Origin: Thermothelomyces thermophilus ATCC 42464
Lineage: Eukaryota; Ascomycota; Sordariomycetes; Sordariales; Chaetomiaceae
Length of the DNA: 64,000 bases
Direction: 5' to 3'
Assembly (NCBI RefSeq): GCF_000226095.1
Contig: NC_016477.1
Location: 1,922,001-1,986,000 of the forward strand
Position numbers and translations under genes: made by a program. This document shows positions 1 to 11,012 of the stretch, piece by piece. The notes beneath the pieces were generated by a model. The model was not told the DNA's origin, searched no databases, and worked only from the letters and a program-made list of their open reading frames with translations. Position 1 is the stretch's first letter, and every line of letters begins with the position of its first letter.

Positions 1-921
1 CCATCCTCAAGAACAAAGATACTACGTTGGTTGGTTGGCTGGGGAAAACGAGTGGTCAAGAATGCCTGCCATCTAGGCCACCACGCGCAAAAAATCCGGC
101 ACTGCTTCCCCATTTACAGCCACCCCAATACGTCCACTAGTGCTGTATCTACCTCCACAGTACGCGAATACTGCGTATGTATGTATGTATGTATGTAGTA
201 GCAGTGCATACCCGAGTTTGCAAGTGCTACGCTAAATTAACTACCACCATGCATGTATATATGTACTGTACGCTATGAACTCGCTCTATCGATCGGTGCG
301 ACCCAGACAAGGCAGGGTTTGGGACGTCGCAGTTTCGATCTTGAGCAAGGGAGCAGCGAAGCCGATTTGGGTATATTTGGAGCCGGGGGGGGGGGGGGGG
401 CATTCACAATCTTCCATAAACAGAGACCAGAGCATCGTCAGGCTGGACAACCGCTGAGCTAATCCCCTTGTGCTCCTGTGCTTTCTTCCCGCCATCCTGT
501 GTCCGGGGGGAAGCATTGTGATCGCATGGAACTTTGCGAGGCCCTGGCTGGTCCAAACCCCCCGACGAGCCTACACTAGCGCTCCCAGTTCACATACCCC
601 CAGTTCACATGTTGCTGTCTCATTCCTGAAACAGCAAGCTCCACGACCATCGACGGGAGCCAAGTTTTTACCTCTCCCCTGAGGGATCGGCGTGGCCCAC
701 CAGACGAACCAGACGAAGAAACAACACGCTCTGCGCCGAGAACAAAAACCGTCCCTTTGTTTCTTACCCTCACAACCTCAGGCCCTCGATTACGCTGCCG
801 GAGAATCGCCATCTCACACGGCAATCTCTGAGGCGATTGAGGGGCGATTGAGAGGCGATTGAGAGGAGTGGAAGTGCGGGCCTCGAACTCGAGAATTGTG
901 GCCGATGCGAGCCCGGTCTCC
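1..921. other. Upstream non-coding stretch
   Basis: No convincing gene. It holds a GTAT tetranucleotide microsatellite at about 174-197 and a run of 16 G at 385-400. The short open frames here are not protein-like. The last part is presumably the promoter and leader of the 7TM gene that starts at 922. Confidence 0.6.
174..197. repeat. GTAT tetranucleotide microsatellite
   Basis: About six tandem copies of GTAT/ATGT, in non-coding DNA. Confidence 0.9.
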
Positions 922-2710
922 ATGAGTTCAGGAACCTCAGGAGGGCCGGGAGGTCCTCCTGGCCCTTCCACGGCCGACCTGCCTCACAATAGCCACGGCC
1001 CCAACATCCTCGCGGCATGCTTCGTGACGTGGACCATCGCCCTCATCTTCGTGCTGCTGCGCTTCTGGACCCGCACCAAGATCGTGCGCCTCCTCGGCCC
1101 GGCCGACTGGTGCATCGCCTCGTCCTTAGTACGGCTCCTGTTCCATGTCCGAGAAGATGCCTCTGGCTCGATTAGTGATATTCTGACCTACATACGCGCA
1201 ACAGGTAGTGGCCGCCGGCTTGTGCGCCAGTTATGTAGTGCGTAAGTCAAGCACTCGCCGGAGCGGACATGGTTGGGATTCTCTGAGCCGAGCTTGCTCA
1301 CGTCCGAGTTCTAGAAGTCAACCTCGCCCTGGGCAAGCATGTCTGGGACGTAGACTTGCGGACCGATTACGTCCCGATGATGCAGGTGAGTTTGTCACTC
1401 CCGTACGTACATACCATACCTGGGCCTACCTACTGTGACCGGCAGTGACAACTTACAGCCCTCAACCGTCACAGGCATGGTGGTTCTCTCTGCTCCTCTA
1501 CATTATTACCTTGTCTCTGACCAAGATATCCATCTGCCTGCTCTACCTCAAAATCTTCACCTTTGAGTCGGCCAGGCGAGCCTCCTGGCTTGTGCTGTTT
1601 ATTGTCGTCATAACAAGCCTCTGGGCTGTCGCCATCACCCTCACGTACTGCATCCCCCTGCAGGCGACCTGGGATCCCACCGTCGTCGCCTCCTTCTGCC
1701 AGCCCCAGTCCGCCTGGTGGGCTAACACAGGGTTTGCTCCCCCTTTCCCTCCCCTCCCCTTTTTAAAAAGTCCCTTGATGATGACCGAGTCAACCTAACG
1801 TTGCAAACCTCTTAATCCCGCGGGTGGGTGCAGCATCGTGATTGCGACCGATTTAATCATCTTCATCTTGCCCATTCCAATCGTCGCCCCACTCAATCTC
1901 CCCCGCCGCCAGAAACTCGTCGTCGTCGGTGTCTTTACAATTGGCTTTTTGTACGGAAACCCCCTTCCCCCCTTTTTTCCCCCTTTACTCCCTTACTCTT
2001 CTTTCCTTTGACCAACCAAAGGGGAGGGGAAGAGAAAGAATAGGGAACAACGGCTTCTAACTTTCGTTCACACACACACACACACACACAGCGTGTGCAT
2101 CGTCTCCCTCGTCCGCCTCGTCATCCTGATCCAGGCCAAGGGCTCGACCGACCCGGACTTCACCTACACGCCCGCCGCGCTGAGCTACCTGACCGCGCTC
2201 GAGGTGCACACCGCCATCGTCGTCTCCTGCGCCATGACCCTCCGGCCCCTCGTCGACCGCTTCTTCCCCGGCTTGCTCGCCCCCGCCGGCGGTATCGGCG
2301 GCGGCGGCGGCGCCGGCTCCGGCCAGAGCAGCACTGCCGGCGGCGTCAGCATGCGCGGCGGCGGCCGGCACCAGCAGCCGCCCCTGACGGTCGGGTCGCG
2401 CCCCTCGAGACGGAACCCGCTGCGGTCGTGGACTGGGACGGCGCACGAGGACGAGGCGGCGGCGGCGGCGGTGGTGGTGTTGGAGGACGCGGCGGGCGGC
2501 AACGAAGGAACTGCCGAGGGTGGTGGTCAGCGTGGTGGTCAGCGTGGTAGCGAGGATCGGGATCTCGAAAACGGCATGGCTCAACTACCTGGCGGAGAGA
2601 CGACGTTGGCCCCCCACGAAGCGTCCGCCAGCCCGTGGCTCAAAAGCGACGCGTCGTCGGAGAGGACCGAGGATATGGGGGTGGAGGCGAAGGCCAGGTC
2701 GCTGAACTGA
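922..2710 (+). CDS. Rhodopsin-domain (PTH11-like) 7TM membrane protein
   Basis: Six exons can be placed: 922-1128, 1205-1241, 1315-1385, 1475-1731, 1834-1950 and 2092-2710. They sum to 1308 nt (435 aa) with all phases matching. The fold is that of the fungal rhodopsin-domain integral membrane family. A first helix (FVTWTIALIFVLLRFW) is followed by the loop motif QVNLALGKHVWDV, then helices in exon 4 (WWFSLLLYIITLSLTKISI) and exon 5 (IATDLIIFILPIPI). This family includes PTH11-related receptors, but most members have no known ligand. The tail after residue about 270 is low-complexity, rich in Gly, Ala and acidic residues, and probably cytosolic. The start was chosen at 922 because it is the first ATG before helix 1. 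The last intron ends in a CA microsatellite, so its acceptor is the final CAG of that repeat. Family assignment is fairly sure; function is unknown. Confidence 0.85.
2068..2090 (+). repeat. CA microsatellite forming an intron acceptor tract
   Basis: About eleven CA units run directly into the AG acceptor at 2090-2091 of the 7TM gene. The repeat replaces the usual pyrimidine tract, so its length could influence splicing. Confidence 0.85.
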
Positions 2711-3095
2711 AAGCCGCGGTGACGATGTTTCGAATTGTGCTTCTGTGGCTTTTTTTTTTTTTTTCCTTTTTCGCTGCTTTGGAATTCCCGCCTCCCTGTT
2801 GGCGTTTGGGATGTGGAAAATCGTTGTGTTAACGGAAAGCCTGGAAGCATGGTGAATTAGACTGGAAGCTGGGAATTGGAAGGAATAATTAGGGGATCGG
2901 GCATTGATACTGGCTCCGGCTTGGATATCCCAAGCATGGTTGGGCCATTAGGTTGATGGGACAACTTACAGGGGAAGGGGATCTGAGTGCGGGAGAGATC
3001 GCCGGGCCAGATAAGGCAATTTGTCTGCATTGGGCAGCGCAATGACTGATGTACAACTGAACTTTACATTAATCACAGCTATAATACGTGTAAAT

Positions 3096-3133
<38 letters not shown>

Positions 3134-4346
3134 TCTCTCCCTCCCCCCCTTTTTTTTTGGGGGGGGATCCGCTCAGCATTTCCACCAAACTCTCTCTTCG
3201 GCCGGTACAGTTGATGGGGAAGCGAGACAAAGTCGCCACTGATGGAGTAGGCATTTGTGAACAACGAGGTGAGAGGGGTGCGCCATCCCGTGGTTCATGT
3301 GTTTATCTCGTAGTCATAGGACGGGCTGCTTTTGAAACCCGATTCGCCACGAAGTACCCTGTTTCGACTTGAGTAGCAGCCTAGTTTGAGATTCTAAGAC
3401 TGACCGGTTGGTCATCCTACCTGAAAACGTATGCTTTACAGTAGTCTTGCTTTTTGCCTCATGAGTATTATTATACTGATCTACTTAGGTATTCACACGG
3501 GTTCAGGTCTACTGTTGCCGGCTGGTTCATTATCACAACGCCCATAGTCTCGCTTAATGTCTTGCATCCTTGGACTATTCTAAGCCTGTCAGACATTTCA
3601 AAGAGAAGTCAAAGATAAAAGTGGAGAGTCTGCTTCATTTTCTTGTCTGTCTGAAGTGCCGTCAAAAATCAAATTGTTCCTGAAGATGGCGGCCGAGGCT
3701 CGTCAATTCTCGTGCCATAATTATTAGCGAAACTCCTCGAACAAGCAGCGCAATATTAATAGCCCTGAATTATTAGAGAAGTTCCTCGTTCTCTTGCGGT
3801 AATGTCGCTGCTACACTTTCCCGATTCAGCGGATAACACCCGAATGTACACAACGTAGGTACTTAGACCCGTGAAGTATGATTAACCTTGACATAGAACG
3901 GTTGTATTGCTTAACTGGGACTCCGGGCTGGGCCGTGTTCGAGACTGTTTCAGCCTTCTGCAATGCACAGTTGAGTTTTAAATTAATGAGCCTGCTCACA
4001 CCGCCTTTGTTTCATAGAGGTAACGTATCTTGATCTAACAATGGCCCATCATCTTTTTTTTCCCGCTGTTACAGATGCTGCTTGGTCCCTTTTTATTCTG
4101 TGCCTCATAATTGTTGAGAAAAATCAGCCGGAAAGCTTCACTAACAATGCTATTTTGAAAAAGTCCTCAAATATAACCTGCCTCAGATCCGTCTAACATC
4201 ATCATCCCTGCGCGTTTTGGAGAGAGCCAAGCCCACGGATGGTTTGACGGGCTATCCATTAATACGTTAATAGTCCGAATCCATGTCCTCAGACGTCGAA
4301 TTCACATTCCCCGGCCTCCCCACTTCCGACCGCCGCAGAGTTTTTA
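2711..4346. other. Intergenic, no gene seen
   Basis: Holds the 3' flank of the 7TM gene, a T run at about 2752-2764, and a CT-rich microsatellite at 3101-3140 followed by C, T and G runs. The remainder is AT-richer with no protein-like frame. The right end is the 3' flank of the minus-strand PDX1 gene. Confidence 0.6.
3101..3140. repeat. CT dinucleotide microsatellite
   Basis: Twelve or so CT units followed by imperfect TCTTC repeats, then C, T and G homopolymers to about 3168. Confidence 0.9.
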
Positions 4347-5294
4347 TTACCAACCGCGGCCGGCCATCTTCTCCTCGGGCTTCAGACCGGCATTGCTAAT
4401 GCCCTTCATGGCCTCCCCGTGCTCGATGCTAGCCTCGATCAGGGCCTTCTTGTCCTTGTACTGCGCCGTGGCCTTGACGATGGCGCGGGCGCGCCTGGCG
4501 GCGTGCTCGGGCGTCTCGGCGTCCTTGAAGATGCCGCTGCCGACGAAGACGCCGTCGCAGCCCAGGTGCATCATGAGGGCGGCGTCGGCCGGGGTGGCGA
4601 CGCCGCCGGCGGCGAAGTTGACGACGGGGAGCCGGCCCAGCTCGGCGGTCTGCTTCAGCAGCGCCGCGTCGCAGCCGATCTCGCGGGCCATCGCCGCGAT
4701 GCCCAGGTCGCCCTCGGCGGCGAGGGCGGCCTTGGCCCGGGCGATCTCGGCGTTGACGGTGCGGATGTGCTTGACGGCCTCGACGATGTCGCCGGTGCCG
4801 GCCTCGCCCTTGGTGCGGATCATGGCGGCGCCCTCCTTGATGCGGCGGAGGGCCTCGCCCAGGTTGCGGCAGCCGCAGACGAAGGGGATCTTGAACTCGG
4901 ACTTTTGCACGTGGTACTTGTCGTCGGCGGGCGTGAGCACCTCGCTCTCGTCGATGTAATCGACCCCGAGCTCCTCGAGGATCTGGCACTCGACCACGTG
5001 CCCGATGCGGGCCTTGGCCATGACGGGGATCGTGACGGCCGCCTGGATCTCCTGGATCATCTTGGGGTTCGACATGCGCGCCACGCCGCCCATCTTGCGG
5101 ATGTCGGACGGGATGCGCTCCAGGGCCATGACAGCGACGGCGCCGGCTTCCTCGGCGATGCGAGCCTCGGCAGCGCTCGTCACGTCCATGATCACGCCGC
5201 CCTTGAGCATCTGGGCCAGGCCGGCCTTGACGGTGAAATCGTCGTTGGCGGTACCATTGGTGCCATTGGTGCCGGGGTGGAGGTTGACTGCCAT
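4347..5294 (-). CDS. pdx1: Pyridoxal 5'-phosphate synthase subunit PDX1 (PdxS/SNZ family)
   Basis: An intronless 315-aa protein that makes pyridoxal 5'-phosphate from ribose 5-phosphate, glyceraldehyde 3-phosphate and ammonia. The ammonia comes from the partner glutaminase encoded at 6512. The family's TIM-barrel signatures run end to end. The catalytic residues known in the Bacillus enzyme (Asp24, Lys81, Lys149) fall at Asp37, Lys94 ([10 protein letters not shown]) and Lys162 ([10 protein letters not shown]), a constant offset of 13. That offset reflects a longer N-terminus with a GTNGTNGT stretch. Length matches fungal members (about 300-315 aa). The gene is head-to-head with the glutaminase across about 1.2 kb, an arrangement also known for Neurospora pdx-1/pdx-2. 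Nothing looks damaged; function is near certain. Confidence 0.97.
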   Translation of the reverse strand: MAVNLHPGTNGTNGTANDDFTVKAGLAQMLKGGVIMDVTSAAEARIAEEAGAVAVMALERIPSDIRKMGGVARMSNPKMIQEIQAAVTIPVMAKARIGHVVECQILEELGVDYIDESEVLTPADDKYHVQKSEFKIPFVCGCRNLGEALRRIKEGAAMIRTKGEAGTGDIVEAVKHIRTVNAEIARAKAALAAEGDLGIAAMAREIGCDAALLKQTAELGRLPVVNFAAGGVATPADAALMMHLGCDGVFVGSGIFKDAETPEHAARRARAIVKATAQYKDKKALIEASIEHGEAMKGISNAGLKPEEKMAGRGW

Positions 5295-6511
5295 TTTTTT
5301 TTCCCTTTCCTATTCTGGACTGGAACCGAGGTCAAGTCTTTGCGGTGATTTGGTGCGGGAACTAGGAAAGGTGATGTACTTTTGAGTTCTCAGAGGTTTA
5401 GACCTAGAAATGGTAAAAGGTATCCACCGTTCGAGAGGGAAAGAACGAAAAGGGGGGTATCAGGTACGAAGAAGGGGTGACCGCTCCAGGTTTAAGTTGG
5501 ACTTGCAATTCGCACTTTTGAAGAAGTTGATGCGTGAGTCAGTGGTTTACCCCTCGATGAGGGTCGATGGGATGAGGGCGAAAAACACAGTACCGACACA
5601 TACTGTGGAGATCTGGATCCCTGGATCCCTTGCACGTGCCCCGCCTCCGAATCGGACATTCCCACAACGTGCCCGTAGAAGGCCGCGATTCCACGTCTTT
5701 ACCCCCCCGGAGCCCATGGCGGGGCTAGCGGGGTTCCCAGGTTTTGCTCTTGCGCCGGACCCTTTGGACTGTTGAGACCAAAATCCGATGTGATAGGATC
5801 GAACTCTCTCATCAGCGCCGCTCATGTAATATGCTCGTGTATGAAAACTCAAGCATCCATGGAGTCCTCAGTAGCAGCATCACACTTGCATACTTAAGTA
5901 TACTCTCTCCTGTTACTGTGCAATCAACCTGACATCCTCCCAAAAACATTTACCAGCCTCCTACCAAGTAATTCAGTAACAGTGAAGTGGGGGTCCGCTG
6001 TGGGGCGATCTGTGAATCAGCCCCCTGGGAAGTTCTTTTTGCTAACTTTATTTCCACTGCCGCTGCAACTTCAGAGTCTAAGCACAGTGTGATTCTAACG
6101 GAGGAGAGAGCCGCGTGCTTTTTTTCAATCGCCTGCCCCTCCGGGAGTGCCGATGTCGCCAAATCTTTGACTGGAGGGTGGCGAGGCATTTTAATTCAAT
6201 TGGCCATCTTGCCGCTCTTAACCGGCACATTCCGAGCTCCTTGCTTACGTTGTGACTTGATGACTCTGATTAGACCCGATTGAATCTGAGTTGTGACTCA
6301 ATAAGGAAAAAACGGTCTTGGGAGAGATACACCTCAAGACGGTCAACCAAGTTCAAACGGGCGTTCCATACATTGCTTGCACTTTACAAGTTTTACGCTT
6401 GGCCAATTCATCCTCGACTTTTACTGTCCATAATTTTATCTTTCCAGAGCTAAACGTCAAACAATAAATCATCACCGCCCAAGGCCACCACCTCATCATT
6501 CATATCGAATC
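5295..6511. promoter_or_regulatory. Shared divergent promoter region of the PDX1/PDX2 pair
   Basis: About 1.2 kb separates the two start codons, and no gene is seen inside. A CACGTG E-box lies at 5633-5638, just after a doubled CTGGATCC. Just upstream of PDX2 the DNA is AT-rich, and an A-rich leader precedes its ATG. Shared regulation is inferred from the layout only. Confidence 0.5.
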
Positions 6512-7409
6512 ATGGCCAAAAGCTCGACCATTACCGTCGGCGTCCTTGCCCTCCAAGGCGGCGTGGTCGAGCACATCAACCTGCTCCGCAAGGCTTCCTC
6601 CCACATCCAATCCCCCGACGCTCTTCAATTCAACTTCCTTCAGGTCCGCACCAGCGCCGAGCTCAGCCAATGCGACGCCCTCATCATCCCCGGCGGCGAG
6701 TCCACCACCATGGCCATCGTCGCCCGCCGGCTCGGGCTGCTTGATCCCCTGCGGGAGTTCGTCAAGTTCGTCATCCCCCACCCTTATCTGTCCCTTTTCT
6801 TTTGCTGTAGAAAACGAGAAAAAAAATAAAAGAACGATGCCCATACTGACTGGAACACTACACTACAGGGTGCAGCACAAGCCGGTCTGGGGCACCTGTG
6901 CGGGGCTCATCATGCTCTCCGAGCAGGCGGCGGCCACGAAGCAGGGCGGGCAGGAGCTGGTGGGTGGTCTGGACGTGAGGGTGCTGCGGAACCGGTACGG
7001 CACGCAGCTGCAGAGCTTCGTGGCCGAGCTGGACCTGGCCTTTCTCGGGGAAGGGGCTGCGCCGTTCAAGGCCGTCTTCATCAGGGCGCCGGTGGTCGAA
7101 CGGGTGATTGCCTCCGAGGAGAAGGAGCAGGAGCAGGAAGAGGAGGGCGAGGCGGGCTCTGTAGCATCGCAGGGCAAAGGACAGGGGAAGGGGGCGCCCG
7201 TCGAGGTCCTGGGCGTCTACCGGGGCCAGGGGAAGCAGGAGGAGGCGGGCGAGGAGGGGGATATCGTGGCCGTGCGGCAGGGCAATGTTTTTGGGACGAG
7301 CTTCCACCCCGAGCTGACGGACGATGTGAGGATACACGTGTGGTGGTTGAGGCAGGTGGTGGATGCCACGAGGCACGGGAGTTTGCCTGTTGTTGCCGAC
7401 GGCGTTTGA
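6512..7409 (+). CDS. pdx2: Pyridoxal 5'-phosphate synthase glutaminase PDX2 (PdxT/SNO family)
   Basis: Two exons, 6512-6765 and 6869-7409, split by a 103-nt intron (GTTCGT donor, CACTACAG acceptor), give 264 aa. The enzyme hydrolyses glutamine and feeds ammonia to PDX1. Visible motifs: GVLALQGGVVEH at the N-terminus, the oxyanion loop PGGEST at 60-65, the nucleophile in WGTCAG (Cys95), and the His/Glu pair in FHPE (His231, Glu233). The protein is longer than bacterial PdxT (about 195 aa) because of a Glu/Gln/Gly-rich insert before the VLGVYRGQG segment; such inserts occur in fungal SNO proteins. The splice was chosen because it joins REFVK to VQHKPVWGTCAG in frame. It is transcribed away from PDX1, so the pair is probably co-regulated. 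Confidence 0.95.
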
Positions 7410-7687
7410 GAGGTGGTCGGCACAGGACCTGAAATAGAGTCAGGAGCTGATGACGGATTGATATCAGGTAGCATGGCGGGGGTTCGACACCACGCAGGCG
7501 TTGGTGGCGGCTCTTTTGACGGTTTGCCGTACGTTCTGTTTTGAGCCCAAGTCTCTGTTTGATTTTTCTCGCTGAGATGATGCAGCAACACACAGAAAGC
7601 TAGACAGAGAGAAGTAGAAACAGATGGAGAAGAAAAGAGAGAGAAAATAATGAATCAGATAGGATGAACCCTTTGCGAAGACAAGGT

Positions 7688-7711
7688 TCACAACCGTGCA
7701 CCACCATCGTT

Positions 7712-7742
<31 letters not shown>

Positions 7743-9730
7743 TCCTTGTTTTGCCCGGTCCGAGTTGAGGGTTCGGGTGCCACAGGAGTCGTCTCTCGCG
7801 AGTCATCCTTCTCTTGGCCAGTCGGAGTTGAGAGTTCGGGTCTCTCAGGGGTGGTCTCCCGCGAATCATCGTTATTCCGAACCCTCGTCGACCTGCCGTC
7901 CAGGCTGATCTGTCCCACCGTGGATGTCAGCTCTTCGACTCCTACGGCCGTGGACCAACTTTCAGAAGCCGAGGCTCTGATAGCTCTCCTCGAAGTGACC
8001 GATGCAGATTCCCGGACGATTTGCCCCGCCCGGCTTGCCCGGTCGATGCCGTTCTCCGCCCTGCCCTGGCTCTCGATGTCCGTGGTGCCCCACAGCGGAT
8101 TTGTGGGCGTGTTCCTCGAGTCGTGGTTTTTGCGGAAAGAGGACCTCTGACAGATGGCATGCTCGGTCTCCTTACGAACCTTCTTAACCATGGCCTCGAG
8201 GATCTCACGGCGCAGGCGCTCGGGCTCGCTCCCGTCGGCCTTGCGCACGTCCGGGGCCCGCCAGTTATGGTAAAGGTTCCCGTGGGACTCGCGGCAGAGC
8301 ACGCCGGCCGGGTGGGCATCAAAGTAGAGGCGGCACAGCAGGCAGGTGGGCTTGCTGGTGCCGATGTAGGCGCCGAACTCGGCCTCGTGGAAGAAGCGGA
8401 GGGGGCCTTCACCGCTGCGCTCGGCGTCCGCTCGCGAAGCCAGGACTGACTCGAGCAGGTTGACCTCGGCGTGCACAATCGGGGTAAATTTGCCCGATTG
8501 GACGTGCTTGCGAATGCGTTCGTCGAGCTTGTGCGATTGTAGGTGGGCAGCGTAGCCATGGTAGGCCTCCAAGAGGGACTTGTCGCACGTCATGCGCTTG
8601 ATGATGCCCTCTGCGTTGCGCCGGATGTTGGGAGGGTCGTCCAGCGGTTCGCTGGACGGGATCCAGGTCACCTCAAAATCGACGAAAAGACGCGGCCATA
8701 GTCTGCGGGCCGCGATGAACACCTTGATGGCGATAAAGTAGGAAAGGAGGCGGCCTAAGGCGTGGCGAACCTCCACCCAGCGGCTGTCTGGGTTGGTCAT
8801 CGGGTCGGGCGTCTTCTGCTTCATGTAGTCCTCGAGTGCGCGTTCGTAGTGCGAGTGGATGCTCTGAAGGAGCGTTTCAGCGTGAAGGGCAACTGTCGTT
8901 GGGGTCCGTTAGTGACTGCCCCAAGGGATTGGGGACCATGAGAATTCAACAAGGAAAGAGAGGAGACCCGCCAGGGGAAGAGGGGGGGGGGGGGGGGTGG
9001 GGGGGGAAGAGGTTACGAGTCGTTACAATGTTACAAGACTCACACTCATGGTGGTTGCGGCGCGGCGCATTGCTTGCCGCCTCGACGTGTGGCCGCAGAC
9101 TGCGCAATGCTGCGGCAGCAGACCTTCCTAGTTTCTCAGCACCCATTGCTATTGTCAGCGCCCGAGCAAAGCTGGCGGCCCGAGAAAAACCGAGAACGAT
9201 TGCTGACCCTCATTCGCCTGATCGCCAGCAGCATATTGGATGCAAAAGTCGAGCCGGTCTTCCGAAATCAAAGCATCGATATAGTGCTCAACCCGGGGGC
9301 GATTGAAGGCCAGAACCTTGCGCAGGATCTCTGAGGAGACGGTTTTCATGAACGCCTTGTCATTGACCTCCTTGTCGGAGACGCGGCCGAGAATGCGAAG
9401 GATATCTGTCAGGTACTCCTTAACCGTCCTTAATTCGCCGTCGTCCCGTTGATTGGACGCCAAACGGTACTCAATGGTGCCTGAGTCGAGGACGGCGACG
9501 GCACTGACAGTCCTGCCGAGATGCTGCTTTGGACAACTGTCACAGATCTGGCTGAGTTTGTTCAGGAAGCAGAAATAGATCCCTTTTACGGACTTGTCCC
9601 TGGTTCCTTCCAGGTCCGGCTCCGTGAGTCTGTTGCATTTGCGATAAACTTCCCGGAGAGCATGCAACAAGACGACAGGCTCGTAGAACCGCTTCCGCAG
9701 ACCCGGAGGCAGGGGCACATAATCAGCCAT
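7688..9730 (-). CDS. OTT_1508-like nucleic-acid deaminase family protein
   Basis: Three exons, 9730-9208, 9148-9044 and 8892-7688, give 1833 nt (610 aa) with matching phases. The first intron is 59 nt with a GCTGAC branch site; the second is 151 nt and contains a long G/C homopolymer. The C-terminal half carries the zinc-deaminase signature: HAE at residues 350-352 and, after a spacer, PTCLLC with Cys393 and Cys396. This suits the OTT_1508-like deaminase family, which is common in fungi and of unknown substrate. The N-terminal 230 aa is helical and lacks a domain I recognise. The last 130 residues are disordered, Thr/Arg/Asp-rich, and end in a run of 11 Asp encoded by a GTC/GAC microsatellite. 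The gene is convergent with PDX2, 278 bp away. The start at 9730 (MADYVPLPPG) was preferred over an upstream in-frame ATG with a hydrophobic leader. Confidence 0.75.
7706..7741. repeat. In-frame GTC/GAC trinucleotide microsatellite
   Basis: About eleven tandem trinucleotides encode the poly-Asp C-terminus of the deaminase-like protein. Copy number is likely variable between isolates. Confidence 0.85.
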
Positions 9731-11012
9731 GTTGAAATTGAAAATGTTATTATCCCGGGGCAGGAGATGAGAGCGCGAAAGGGAACAACGAGTCGCAAAA
9801 CCAAATGGCAGACAGATGTTGCTGAGGAACGCCAGGAAGGAAGTGGGGCAGAAGACTGAAAGCGGCGTAATAGCAGTGCAAGGCAAGTAATTAAGTTAAC
9901 CAAGTTGATAGTCTGGCATGTAACGTACCTGGGCAGCCTGGAATGTCAGGAAACTTGATCGCAGTTTTCCAAGATCCGCTCCTTTAAATAATTATACAAA
10001 GCCAATCCATCCCAGAGACTCCAGTGCCGCCTGTTTTCGCCAGAACCTAACTTCCCACGGAAGCAAAAAGAAGTTTCCCATCCTCGAAGCTGCTGCGCTA
10101 TGAGGCACTCGATCCAGGCAGGACGGGTTAATTACAGAAACAGTGGCCCGACCGGGAGGCGTACATACAAGCGCGGCCAAGGTTTTGAGGACAATTACGC
10201 TATTCGAGCTGAGGTCTCAGTCTGCCGTCGAGCAACTTCGAAGAACCGACAGAAGGCAGCCCAACGTTTTCTTGCATTACCTACGTGTTCCAACAGCTCT
10301 GGGCTCTTCTGTGTCCGGGCCCTTGGTTGGCCGCGGCAGAGGGGGGGAAGCCCTTTATCGACCAATCGAGAACCCTTGTCCTCGGTTGCGTATTATCGGC
10401 ACCGGCCCTCATGTGGTAGGTCTCAAATGGAGGGCCTCACTCGGGGGAAAGTAATAGCGTTGGTTGTTAGGTAAGGTGGTGTGGGAATGGAGGGCCTCAC
10501 TGCGTCGTGTTCTTGGCGAGACTTCCACGGTCTTCTTGCTGTGCGTTTGAAACCTGCCTCGTTGGTGAGGACGGCCGCGCCCCGGGCAAGGCAGCTTCTG
10601 AGAGGGCCCGGGTAAGCCCCCGATCTCCCGCTTGCGGCCAGAGAACACACTGACAAAGTCTCAGAGGAGGGCTTACACGGTAGGATATTTGAGAGCGAGT
10701 GCTGCCACTGTGGCCAGTGCGTGGGACCTCCAAACTCCCGTCCCGACCCCTGCCACACTCCACACCGACGACACACGCCGCTTTGAGCCATCTCGTGCTC
10801 TTTGTATCCCCCCAGTGCTGAGTCCCACGACAACCACAGTCATATACCGACAGTGATCCGGATCCGGATCCGTCTAAGCACTATTTCGCTCCTTGCTGGG
10901 GTGGAGACATAATCACTTACGTCGCTCCCTGCGCCGTTACCCTGGTCAACTGGTGTGTGACTAGTGTAGTTCGCTTCGCGGCTGGCTCTGCGGGCTCCGG
11001 GCCAGCCCAGAG
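9731..11012. other. Intergenic between the deaminase-like and zinc-finger genes
   Basis: No supported gene. The phrase AATGGAGGGCCTCACT occurs twice in direct orientation about 60 bp apart (about 10425-10440 and 10486-10501). A GGATCC triplet repeat lies near 10857-10873. Probably two divergent promoters. Confidence 0.5.

Noticed and set aside
4419-5348. A 309-codon plus-strand open frame opposite PDX1
   Set aside because: Shadow of GC-rich codon use in a well-identified gene; its translation is repetitive Gly/Leu/Asp/Ala without motifs.
5740-5860. tRNA-like B-box (GTTCGATCCTATC on the minus strand)
   Set aside because: No acceptor or anticodon stem can be paired around it.
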